Shown here piece after piece: positions 1 through 6,253 of a DNA stretch of 7,040 nucleotides. Positions within the stretch are counted from its first letter, which is position 1; each line of letters begins with the position of its first letter. A program made the translations under genes and the position numbers. This stretch comes from an uncultured Gammaproteobacteria bacterium (lineage in GTDB: Bacteria > Pseudomonadota > Gammaproteobacteria > PS1 > Pseudothioglobaceae): the NCBI GenBank assembly GCA_929200175.1, contig CAKMYR010000059.1, forward strand, positions 1 to 7,040, written 5' to 3'. The notes under the pieces are model-generated. The model worked only from the letters and a program-made list of their open reading frames with translations. It was not told the origin of the DNA and did not search any database.

Positions 1-514
1 AAAGATTAGATAGCTTTTCTATATCAATTGCTTGGATTAAAACTGGAAAATTTTTAGTTAATTGTTGTTGTTTAAGCTCAACTCTTTTAATTGGCTTACT
101 TAACGTTGCTTTAATTGTTACAGTTTTTGTAGTTAAATTCTTAATGCTAACTATATTATTTCTATTGTTATTCCACGGCAAAAAGCCTAAATTAACTAAA
201 ATAGCTTTTTTGTCTTCTAAAACTAATGGCAACAACACATAATAACCTGCATTACCTTTAACTGTCTGATTATCATAAATAAATTGCTTGCTTGTGTCAA
301 AATTTCCCCGCAATAAAACTTGTTGATACTCTTTATTTTCAATAGTATTTAGTTCTTTTACTAGCTCTGCTGGTTGTTTGTTAAGCCGTACTATGGTTTT
401 TTCAATAATTCTTTTTTCTTCTGCTCTATTAAGCTGCCAAAACCCAAGAGTGATTAAAATTGAAAATGTAATAAAAATTAAAATACTAGGTAAGATAATT
501 TTTTGTTTATTCAT
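1..514 (-). CDS. SURF1 family cytochrome oxidase assembly protein (3' end beyond window)
   Basis: Inner-membrane assembly factor that helps insert heme a3 into subunit I of the oxidase. Reading leftward from an ATG at 514, an open frame of 171 codons runs off the window edge. Residues about 6-24 form an N-terminal membrane span, followed directly by the family signature LGFWQLNRAEEKR. Further on are LLRGNFD (near residue 75), FIYDNQ, GNAGYYVLLPL and ILVNLGFLPWNNNR, all characteristic of SURF1 periplasmic domains. Family members are usually about 230-250 residues with a second span at the C-terminus, so roughly the last third is missing here. That is an effect of the window, not a pseudogene sign. 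The gene starts 10 bp after the DUF2909 stop, so the two are probably co-transcribed. No clear Shine-Dalgarno sequence precedes the ATG. Identification by motifs is strong. Confidence 0.9.
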   Translation of the reverse strand, partial: MNKQKIILPSILIFITFSILITLGFWQLNRAEEKRIIEKTIVRLNKQPAELVKELNTIENKEYQQVLLRGNFDTSKQFIYDNQTVKGNAGYYVLLPLVLEDKKAILVNLGFLPWNNNRNNIVSIKNLTTKTVTIKATLSKPIKRVELKQQQLTKNFPVLIQAIDIEKLSNL

Positions 515-524
515 AGTTAATAAA

Positions 525-734
525 CTATAAATTAACTTTATTAGGCTCAATCCAGCCCATATAAGCCGAGAAAATAACAATCAAAAACAAAACTGCAGAT
601 AAGATTATTCTTAATTTTAATGATTTAAATAATGTAATAGAATTTTGACTTTTTCCTTTTACTAAATTTATTAGTCCAACTCCAAGCGTTATTAGAATAA
701 TTAAGATTAAGGTTAAAATTAAAATTTTAAACAC
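525..734 (-). CDS. DUF2909-type twin transmembrane small protein
   Basis: A 69-residue protein that is nearly all membrane: span one about residues 3-24, a short basic loop (KGKSQNS, then LKLR), and span two about residues 43-62. Size, two-span layout and place between coxC and SURF1 match the DUF2909 twin-membrane-span family of proteobacterial cox clusters. Its exact function is not established; an accessory or assembly role at the oxidase is inferred from position. The start codon is GTG (732-734 on the minus strand). No in-frame ATG lies upstream before a stop, and the ATG seven bases upstream is in another frame and ends at once. No good ribosome binding site is visible. A 65-bp gap separates it from coxC, the largest break within the minus-strand gene run, so DUF2909 and SURF1 could also be expressed separately. 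Confidence 0.8.
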   Translation of the reverse strand: MFKILILTLILIILITLGVGLINLVKGKSQNSITLFKSLKLRIILSAVLFLIVIFSAYMGWIEPNKVNL

Positions 735-799
735 TAAGCATTTATTTATAAATTAAAAATACTTCTTATGTAGATTTTAAGGCTATCTTAAATTGATTT

Positions 800-1687
800 T
801 TATAGCCAATAGACAAAGAAAAATAGTCCCAACCAAACTACATCAACAAAATGCCAATACCATGCAACGCCTTCAAATGCAAAATGATTATCTTTGCTAA
901 AATGACCTTTTTGTACTCTGTATAAAATCACAGTTAACATTAAAGCTCCTACGGTTACATGAAAGCCATGAAAGCCTGTCAACATGTAAAAAGTAGAGCC
1001 ATAAATCCCTGATGTTAGTTTAAGTCCGTCGGCATAAGCATGACCATATTCAGCGACTTGAAAACCTAAAAATAATACTCCTAAAAAAATTGTAGCTATT
1101 AACCAAAAAATAAGGTTGTTACGCTTTCCAGCACGCAAGGCATGGTGAGCTATAGTCAAAGTAACTCCAGATAATAATAATAAAGCAGTATTAAGTGCTG
1201 GCAAGCCCCAAGTGTTTACAAGCTTAACTGGCACAGAAATTTCAGTTCCGTTTTGAAGTGTGGTTGATGGCGTGTTAAAAGCTATCTGTTGCCAAGTAGC
1301 GCTAAAACCATTCCATAACTCTGGAGTGAAAAAATTATTGCCTTCTCCCCCTAACCAAGGAACGCTAAGGTTTCTAGCATAAAATAAAGCTATAAAAAAA
1401 GCTACAAAAAACATTACTTCAGAAAATATAAACCAAGCCATTCCTAAACGAAATGAAGCATCTACTTTATCATTGTAGAGCCCGCTAACGCTTTCATTAA
1501 CAACTTGACCTAACCAGCCAAATAACATAAATATCAAAATAGCAAGACCTAACAGCATAACTGTCATTCCCCATTCTACACCATGCATTTGATTGGCAAG
1601 ACCTATAAATAATGTCGATACTCCAACCGATCCAATAATAGGCCAATAAGTTCCGTTTGGCACATAATATAATTGTTTGTTATCCAT
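800..1687 (-). CDS. coxC: Cytochrome c oxidase subunit III
   Basis: Third core subunit of the aa3 oxidase, an integral membrane protein that stabilises subunit I and the entry of the D proton channel. At 295 residues it is normal in length for a gammaproteobacterial subunit III with seven predicted spans. Recognisable segments are the conserved glutamate in FRLGMAWFIFSEVMFF (E90), HHALRAGKRN near 181-190, GFQVAEYGHAY near 208-218, YMLTGFHGFHVTVGALML near 234-251, and the closing AFEGVAWYWHFVDVVWL, which is diagnostic for the family. The loop between spans at about 105-160 is long, as is usual for this bacterial group. An AGGGA ribosome binding site (minus strand, 1696-1700) lies eight bases before the ATG. 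The gene begins 17 bp after the ctaG stop, so it belongs to the same transcript. Confidence 0.97.
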   Translation of the reverse strand: MDNKQLYYVPNGTYWPIIGSVGVSTLFIGLANQMHGVEWGMTVMLLGLAILIFMLFGWLGQVVNESVSGLYNDKVDASFRLGMAWFIFSEVMFFVAFFIALFYARNLSVPWLGGEGNNFFTPELWNGFSATWQQIAFNTPSTTLQNGTEISVPVKLVNTWGLPALNTALLLLSGVTLTIAHHALRAGKRNNLIFWLIATIFLGVLFLGFQVAEYGHAYADGLKLTSGIYGSTFYMLTGFHGFHVTVGALMLTVILYRVQKGHFSKDNHFAFEGVAWYWHFVDVVWLGLFFFVYWL

Positions 1688-1704
1688 ATTACTATTCCCT
1701 TTTT

Positions 1705-2217
1705 TTACTCAATTTTAAAAAAACTATATGATAAACTTATATCTTTAATTTTTTCATCTATTTGCGGCTCAACTACAAAACGAACCGACATTTCAATTTC
1801 ATCCCCTGGGGCAAATACTTGTCTATTAAAACAAAAACACTCTAATTTTTTAAAAAAAGATGCAGCAACTGTTGGTGCAACACTAGGTACAGCTTGACCT
1901 ACAACTTCTTTATTTGTATTATTCTTTGCAATATAAGTAGCATCATAAAACTTCCCAGGCTTAATTTTTATAGAGTCAAATTTTGGTTTAACTTCAATTG
2001 GCAAGCCCGGCATAATCATAGAAAAAAAACTAACCTCAATCTCATTTTGTTCATTAACAACATATTGTTGTTCGCCATCTGTTATTCCTGTTGTGCCATT
2101 AAATCCAGTAATATCACATAAAACATTATACAAAGGAACCATAGCAAAAGCAAAAAAGAACATCACTATTGGCGCAGCTATTAGTTTAACCCAAAATGAT
2201 TTTTTTATTTTTTTCAT
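1705..2217 (-). CDS. ctaG: Cytochrome c oxidase assembly protein CtaG/Cox11 (CuB insertion)
   Basis: Membrane-anchored copper chaperone that delivers copper to the CuB site of subunit I. The 170-residue product has a basic N-terminus, one membrane span at about residues 9-30, and a periplasmic immunoglobulin-like domain. The copper-binding CFCF motif is at 127-130 inside FFKKLECFCFNRQ. The additional conserved cysteine just after the span is C34, in VPLYNVLCDITGFNG. Other family landmarks are MPGLPIEVKP, QAVPSVAPTVAA and VRFVVEP, with an SLSYSFF end. All three functional cysteines are present, so it looks intact. This is the Cox11 type of CtaG, not the unrelated Bacillus CtaG. The ATG lies two bases after the stop of the 30-residue peptide upstream and lacks a strong ribosome binding site, which suggests translational coupling. 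Confidence 0.95.
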   Translation of the reverse strand: MKKIKKSFWVKLIAAPIVMFFFAFAMVPLYNVLCDITGFNGTTGITDGEQQYVVNEQNEIEVSFFSMIMPGLPIEVKPKFDSIKIKPGKFYDATYIAKNNTNKEVVGQAVPSVAPTVAASFFKKLECFCFNRQVFAPGDEIEMSVRFVVEPQIDEKIKDISLSYSFFKIE

Positions 2218-2219
2218 AA

Positions 2220-2312
2220 CTAACCATTTGCAATTATGGTAATTAAATAAACTCCTACAACTATAAAACTTAAAACCACTACAGTAACAACAATCCCTGC
2301 TTTATTTTTCAT
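2220..2312 (-). CDS. 30-residue single-span membrane peptide between coxA and ctaG
   Basis: Short open frame starting at an ATG inside the last codons of coxA (11-base overlap, different frame) and ending at a TAG two bases before the ctaG ATG. The product begins MKNKAGIVVTVVV, continues as an unbroken hydrophobic segment (residues about 6-28) and ends IIANG*. It has a basic N-terminus followed by one membrane span and no soluble domain. The exact fit between two flanking genes, with overlap upstream and a 2-bp gap downstream, argues that it is translated and couples coxA to ctaG. Betaproteobacterial clusters carry an annotated 'cytochrome oxidase small assembly protein' at the same position with the same single-span design, and this may be its counterpart. 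No sequence match was tested. A weak AAAGAG lies about 15 bases upstream. It could also be a chance frame in AT-rich DNA. Confidence 0.6.
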   Translation of the reverse strand: MKNKAGIVVTVVVLSFIVVGVYLITIIANG

Positions 2313-3921
2313 GAAAATGTTGTGACTCTTTAATAATTTCTTCTTTAGAAGGCGGCGACTCAAAACTATGATATGGAGCTGGAGAAGCTATAGTCCATTC
2401 TAGCCCTTTAGCGCCTTCCCATACACGACTTGTAGCTTTATTATTATTCTTAATGCAATCGATTACAATATAAAGGAATAAAATGAAAGTCAGACCAAAA
2501 GCAAAACCGCCAATAGAAGATATCATATTAAAATCAGCAAACTGTAAAGAATAGTCAGGAATTCTTCTAGGCATTCCCGCAAGGCCTAAGAAATGCATTG
2601 GGAAAAATAAAACATTAACAGACACAACTGCCAACCAAAAATGTATATTCGCTAATTTTTCGTTATACATATTACCTGTCCATTTAGGTAACCAATAATA
2701 CACTGACGCCATAATTGCCCATACAGACCCAGTAACTAATACATAATGAAAATGCGCTACAATAAAGTAAGTATCATGATACTGCACATCTAAAGGAGTC
2801 ATAGCCATCATAACGCCCGTTAAGCCTCCAATAGTGAATAAAATCACAAAAGAAATTGCCCACAACATAGGAGTCTCAAAGGTCATAGTTCCTTTCCACA
2901 TAGTAGCAACCCAATTAAATACTTTAACTCCAGTTGGAACAGCAATAAGCATTGTTGCATACATAAAATAAAGTCCTCCTGCAACTGGCATTCCGGTTAA
3001 AAACATATGATGCGCCCACACTATATAAGATAGAAAAGCAATAGCTACAACAGCATAAACCATTGAAGAATAACCAAATAATGGCTTGCGAGAAAAAGTA
3101 GGAAGAATATGCGAAATAATTCCAAAAGCTGGCAACGCCATAATATAAACTTCTGGATGCCCAAAAAACCAAAATATATGCTGGAACATTACCGGATCAC
3201 CCCCACCAGAGGCATCAAAAAACGCAGTACCAAAATTACGATCTGTTAACATCATAGTAACAGCTCCAGCTAAAATTGGCATTGCGCCTATTAGCAAAAA
3301 CGAAGTAATAAACCAAGTCCAAACAAAAAGAGGCATATCCATAAACTTCATATCTGGCGCACGCATGTTAATTACTGTTGCAATAATATTTATAGCGCCC
3401 ATAATTGAAGAAAAACCAAGTAGATGAATCGCAAAAATAAAAAAGTCTGTACTATCAGGAGCAAATGTCGTTGATAATGGAGCATAAAAAGTCCAACCAA
3501 AAGCTGGAGCTCCCCCTTCCATAAAAAATGTACTTAATAAAATAGCACCAGCAAAAGGCAAAATCCAAAACGACCAATTATTCATTCTAGGAAGCGCCAT
3601 ATCTGGAGCCCCTATCATAATAGGAATTAACCAGTTCGCTAATCCTACAAAAGCTGGCATAACAGCACCAAAAACCATAATTAGTCCGTGCATAGTGGTC
3701 ATTTGATTAAAGAAGTCTGGATTGACTAGCTGGATACCAGGCTGTAATAACTCCAATCTAATAACCATAGCAAAAGCACCACCAACTAATAGCATAATAA
3801 ATGCAAACCATAAATACAAAGTGCCTATATCTTTATGATTTGTGGTTTTTATCCACCTCATAATGCCTTTTTCTGGGCCGTGATGGTGGTTATGATCTTC
3901 GGCAATTACATCTGTAGTCAT
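2302..3921 (-). CDS. coxA: Cytochrome c oxidase subunit I (aa3-type heme-copper oxidase, family A1)
   Basis: Catalytic subunit that reduces O2 to water and pumps protons. At 539 residues it has normal length. All cofactor ligands are visible: H78 (MTTMHG) and H392 for heme a, H390 (VAHFHYV) for heme a3, and H255, H304 and H305 for CuB. Tyrosine Y259 in WFFGHPEVY is the one that cross-links to H255. E257 in the same motif, D107 in GAPDMALPRMNN (D-channel mouth) and K333 in PTGVKVFNW (K channel) make this an A1-type proton pump. The N-terminus has a small His cluster (DHNHHHG, residues 9-15), often seen in proteobacterial CoxA. The start is supported by an excellent AAGGAG ribosome binding site six bases upstream, in the 16-bp gap after coxB. 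The 3' end overlaps the 30-residue peptide gene. Confidence 0.99.
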   Translation of the reverse strand: MTTDVIAEDHNHHHGPEKGIMRWIKTTNHKDIGTLYLWFAFIMLLVGGAFAMVIRLELLQPGIQLVNPDFFNQMTTMHGLIMVFGAVMPAFVGLANWLIPIMIGAPDMALPRMNNWSFWILPFAGAILLSTFFMEGGAPAFGWTFYAPLSTTFAPDSTDFFIFAIHLLGFSSIMGAINIIATVINMRAPDMKFMDMPLFVWTWFITSFLLIGAMPILAGAVTMMLTDRNFGTAFFDASGGGDPVMFQHIFWFFGHPEVYIMALPAFGIISHILPTFSRKPLFGYSSMVYAVVAIAFLSYIVWAHHMFLTGMPVAGGLYFMYATMLIAVPTGVKVFNWVATMWKGTMTFETPMLWAISFVILFTIGGLTGVMMAMTPLDVQYHDTYFIVAHFHYVLVTGSVWAIMASVYYWLPKWTGNMYNEKLANIHFWLAVVSVNVLFFPMHFLGLAGMPRRIPDYSLQFADFNMISSIGGFAFGLTFILFLYIVIDCIKNNNKATSRVWEGAKGLEWTIASPAPYHSFESPPSKEEIIKESQHFHEK

Positions 3922-3925
3922 TTAT

Positions 3926-3933
3926 GTCTCCTT
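3926..3933 (-). promoter_or_regulatory. Strong ribosome binding site of coxA
   Basis: On the minus strand the sequence AAGGAGAC sits in the 16-bp coxB-coxA gap, with its AAGGAG core six bases before the coxA ATG. It is the best Shine-Dalgarno match in the window and fixes the coxA start. Neighbouring genes have weaker or no such site, which suggests subunit I translation is boosted independently. Confidence 0.85.
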
Positions 3934-3937
3934 AAAA

Positions 3938-5074
3938 TTAACGAGCAGCCTTAACTTCTGAAGGCTGAACAACGCTACCATTATTACCAAAAGCATTACG
4001 CTCATAAGTAATAATAGCTGCTATATCTACATCATTTAATACTTTAAAGGCTGGCATTGTGGTCTTGCCATGCAATACTATTTGAATATGCTCTTCTGCC
4101 GAGCCATTTGCAATTTTAGAACCTATCATTGCTGGGAAAATTCCAGCAAGACCAGATCCATCTTTCTTATGACAAGCAGCACAATTGGCTTCATATTTAG
4201 TTTTACCTCTTTGCATTAAATCATCTTTAGTCCAAACCTGATTAGCGCTAGCTTCAACTGCACTTTTCTCTGCTTTTTTAGACTGTACCCATTTAGCATA
4301 TTCTTCTTTAGAAACGACATCAACAACAACAGGCATAAAAGCATGGTCCACCCCGCATAATTCAGTACACTGCCCGCGATACCTGCCTACTTCATCTATC
4401 TTAGCCCAGGCATCATTAATAAAGCCAGGATTAGCATCTTGCTTAACGCCAAAAGCAGGCACCCACCAACTATGGATTACGTCATTTGATGTTATTAAAA
4501 AACGAATTGATGTATCTACAGGAATCACTAAAGGATTATCTACTTCTAACAAATAATTTTCAACGCCTTTAGCGGTAGTTTTCGTATTGTAAAGAGTATT
4601 GCTAGTTTTTTCTTTATCTGCACTTACCGAATCTTTAGAGGATTTGGCTAAATTAGAAATGAAACTAATGCCTTCTTTGGGATAATCATACTGCCATTTC
4701 CATTGATGTCCAGTTATTTTTATATTTAATTCGGCACTTTGAGTATCTTCTAAAGCAATCAAGAGTTTAGTTGCTGGAATTGCCATAACTATTAGAATTA
4801 ATACTGGAACTAAAGTCCATATTAATTCAACTTTGGTGTTTTCATGAAAATTAGCAGCTACAGGATTTTTAGTTTTTCTGTGAGCATAAATTGAATAAAA
4901 CATAACGCCAAAAACAACTACAGCTATCACGACACAAACCCAAAATATCACCATATGTAGGTCATAAATATCTCTACTAATTGATGTAACCCCAGGAGTC
5001 AAATTAAATCCATATTCTGCAAAAGATTTTATCGAAAATAAAGTCAAAGCAAAAAAAGCAATTAATTTTTTCAT
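3938..5074 (-). CDS. coxB: Cytochrome c oxidase subunit II with C-terminal cytochrome c domain
   Basis: Electron-entry subunit of the aa3 oxidase. The 378-residue precursor has a likely signal peptide (about 1-19, SFA then EYGFN) and two membrane spans (about 40-62 and 84-106). A periplasmic cupredoxin domain follows, with GHQWKWQYDY at 122-131. The CuA ligands are H201 (DVIHSWWVP), C236, E238 and C240 (CTELC), H244 and M247. A fused class I cytochrome c domain follows with heme site CAACH at 298-302 and probable distal ligand M340 (TTMPAF). The cytochrome c extension is common in gammaproteobacterial CoxB. The stretch of about 40 residues between GISFISNLA and NYLLEVDNP is Lys/Ser/Thr-rich and seems somewhat longer than usual. 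It is first in the minus-strand run, with a GGGG-type ribosome binding site five bases before the ATG. Confidence 0.98.
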   Translation of the reverse strand: MKKLIAFFALTLFSIKSFAEYGFNLTPGVTSISRDIYDLHMVIFWVCVVIAVVVFGVMFYSIYAHRKTKNPVAANFHENTKVELIWTLVPVLILIVMAIPATKLLIALEDTQSAELNIKITGHQWKWQYDYPKEGISFISNLAKSSKDSVSADKEKTSNTLYNTKTTAKGVENYLLEVDNPLVIPVDTSIRFLITSNDVIHSWWVPAFGVKQDANPGFINDAWAKIDEVGRYRGQCTELCGVDHAFMPVVVDVVSKEEYAKWVQSKKAEKSAVEASANQVWTKDDLMQRGKTKYEANCAACHKKDGSGLAGIFPAMIGSKIANGSAEEHIQIVLHGKTTMPAFKVLNDVDIAAIITYERNAFGNNGSVVQPSEVKAAR

Positions 5075-5079
5075 AAATT

Positions 5080-5083
5080 CCCC
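5080..5083 (-). promoter_or_regulatory. G-rich ribosome binding site of coxB
   Basis: On the minus strand a GGGG run (within TTGGGGAATTT) ends five bases before the coxB ATG. It supports that start codon, which opens directly into a signal peptide. The same style of site, a G run followed by a few A/T bases, precedes the SCO1 gene. Confidence 0.65.
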
Positions 5084-5104
5084 AAAAAATACAAATTAGC
5101 CAAA

Positions 5105-5133
5105 ATTATACAGTAAATTATTTTTTAAATAAA
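5105..5133 (-). promoter_or_regulatory. Putative sigma-70 promoter of the coxB operon
   Basis: Reading the minus strand, a perfect TATAAT -10 box lies at 5105-5110. A weak -35-like TTTATT lies at 5128-5133, a 17-base spacer. Transcription would begin near 5098, giving a leader of about 24 bases that carries the GGGG ribosome binding site. The position in a short divergent gap just ahead of coxB fits. The region is so AT-rich that chance -10 matches are expected, and the -35 is poor. Confidence 0.5.
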
Positions 5134-5142
5134 TTAAACTAA

Positions 5143-5170
5143 TTCAAAAAAATTAACATTCTGATATAAT
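5143..5170 (+). promoter_or_regulatory. Putative extended -10 promoter of ctaA
   Basis: A perfect extended -10 element, TGATATAAT (TG at 5162-5163, TATAAT at 5165-5170), lies just before ctaA. A partial -35, TTCAAA, is at 5143-5148 with a 16-base spacer. Extended -10 promoters can work with weak -35 boxes. The expected start point near 5177 is only about five bases before the first ATG, so the transcript would have a very short leader. The element faces away from the coxB promoter in the shared gap. Confidence 0.55.
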
Positions 5171-5181
5171 TTGAAAAATTG

Positions 5182-6168
5182 ATGAAATATGTTATGTATA
5201 ACAAAATAATCAAAATATCTTTTTTTTTAGCAATCTTTGTTGTTATTATGGGTGCTTACACTCGCATCAGCAATGCTGGATTGTCTTGCCCTGATTGGCC
5301 TGGATGTTACGGTAAAATAATAGTACCAAATGAAATAGATGGTACAGAAATTGAAGGCTATGAGCGCCCTCTTGAAGTCGCAAAAGCTTGGAAAGAAATG
5401 ATACATCGCTATGCAGCCTCTATTCTTGGACTTATGGTTTTTATTATTTTAATTTTAACCATATCAGGCAAACAACAATTATATCAATCGATTTATCTTC
5501 CTTCTTTTACTGCTTTTTTTATCTTATTACAAGGATTGTTTGGTGCTTGGACTGTAACTTTATTATTGCATCCAGTTATTGTTACTACACATTTAATTGG
5601 CGGATTCATAACCGTATTATTAATTACTTGGCTACTATTAAATCAGCAAAGAAAAATTAATCTTACATACATAAGAGTAGCTAAACATCACAAATTTTTT
5701 CTGATTGCAACTTTGTTAATATTATTTATTCAAATTATTTTAGGGGGCTGGACTAGTGCTAACTACGCAGCTTTGTCTTGTGGAAATGAATTCCCAACTT
5801 GTTTGGGTTCAATACTTCCAAACATTGATATTAGCAAAGCAATAAGCTTTGGCGAATTTAATACAAATTATGAATATGGGGTACTGGAAAATGACGCTAG
5901 GGTAGCAGTACAAATGATTCACAGAATAGGAGCTTTAGTCTCTACTGTTGCAGTATTTTTTATGGCTTACTTATTTAAAAACTATTTGTACTTAAAATCA
6001 ACACTTACTATTATCTTAACCTTGTTAGTTTTGCAGCTTATTTTAGGCATTTTAAATGTTATGCTTTCTTTGCCTGTCATAACCGCAGTTCTTCATAATG
6101 TAGTAGCCTTATTTTTAATGATTGCAATGCTGGTTCTAGCCCATAAAGTTTTTAAGGTTATGCTGTAG
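5182..6168 (+). CDS. ctaA: Heme A synthase (CtaA/COX15)
   Basis: Integral membrane enzyme that oxidises the C8 methyl of heme O to the formyl group of heme A, the cofactor of subunit I. From the ATG at 5182 it has 328 residues, normal for the family, with about eight spans in two homologous halves. Counting from that ATG, the four heme-site histidines fit H75 (KEMIHR, with E72), H137 (TTHLIGG), H247 (QMIHRIG) and H305 (AVLHNVV); H130 is also present. The paired loop cysteines are C36/C42 (LSCPDWPGC) and C200/C207 (LSCGNEFPTC). GGWTSANYAALSC is typical of proteobacterial COX15. A TTG at 5179 and a second ATG at 5194 are alternative starts; none has a good ribosome binding site, so the start is uncertain by a few codons. 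It is divergent from coxB. The partner heme O synthase gene ctaB is not next to it. Confidence 0.95.
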   Translation: MKYVMYNKIIKISFFLAIFVVIMGAYTRISNAGLSCPDWPGCYGKIIVPNEIDGTEIEGYERPLEVAKAWKEMIHRYAASILGLMVFIILILTISGKQQLYQSIYLPSFTAFFILLQGLFGAWTVTLLLHPVIVTTHLIGGFITVLLITWLLLNQQRKINLTYIRVAKHHKFFLIATLLILFIQIILGGWTSANYAALSCGNEFPTCLGSILPNIDISKAISFGEFNTNYEYGVLENDARVAVQMIHRIGALVSTVAVFFMAYLFKNYLYLKSTLTIILTLLVLQLILGILNVMLSLPVITAVLHNVVALFLMIAMLVLAHKVFKVML

Positions 6169-6193
6169 TTTAAAAAAAAAATTTATAAGTTTA

Positions 6194-6221
6194 TTAAAAC
6201 TATTTACAATTACGTTATAAT
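6194..6221 (+). promoter_or_regulatory. Putative sigma-70 promoter of the SCO1 gene
   Basis: A perfect TATAAT lies at 6216-6221, with a weak -35-like TTAAAA at 6194-6199 (16-base spacer), in the 85-bp gap after ctaA. A start near 6228 would give a leader of about 26 bases with a G-rich ribosome binding site. No convincing ctaA terminator hairpin was seen before it, so read-through from ctaA is also possible. Confidence 0.45.
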
Positions 6222-6245
6222 GTGCGAAATTTATTATTTACAACT

Positions 6246-6250
6246 GGGGG
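6246..6250 (+). promoter_or_regulatory. G-rich ribosome binding site of the SCO1 gene
   Basis: A GGGGG run followed by AAA directly precedes the ATG at 6254. The spacing is short, but it is the only purine-rich site near the frame start, and the ATG opens into a membrane anchor as expected for SCO proteins. It resembles the coxB site. Confidence 0.6.
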
Positions 6251-6253
6251 AAA

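Noticed and set aside
781..807. Inverted repeat GGCTAT / ATAGCC spanning the coxC stop codon, as a possible terminator
   Set aside because: The six-base stem has a 15-base loop and no U-run follows on the minus strand, so it is too weak to call in AT-rich sequence. It could still slightly weaken read-through into DUF2909.
1673..2121. Plus-strand open frames of about 75 codons (1673-1897 and 1894-2121) opposite ctaG
   Set aside because: They lie antisense to a clearly conserved Cox11 gene, show no recognisable motifs and are expected by chance.
2924..3172. Alternative minus-strand frame inside coxA, and a plus-strand frame at 5388-5660 inside ctaA
   Set aside because: Both are out-of-frame shadows of highly conserved membrane protein genes with no independent coding signs.
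3875..3897. His cluster at the CoxA N-terminus as a second metal-binding module
   Set aside because: It is only a few residues (DHNHHHG), and similar short His-rich N-termini are common in proteobacterial CoxA.
6169..6190. A-run just after the ctaA stop as part of a terminator
   Set aside because: No GC-bearing hairpin precedes it, and the run is A on the plus strand, not T, so it does not fit a plus-strand intrinsic terminator.
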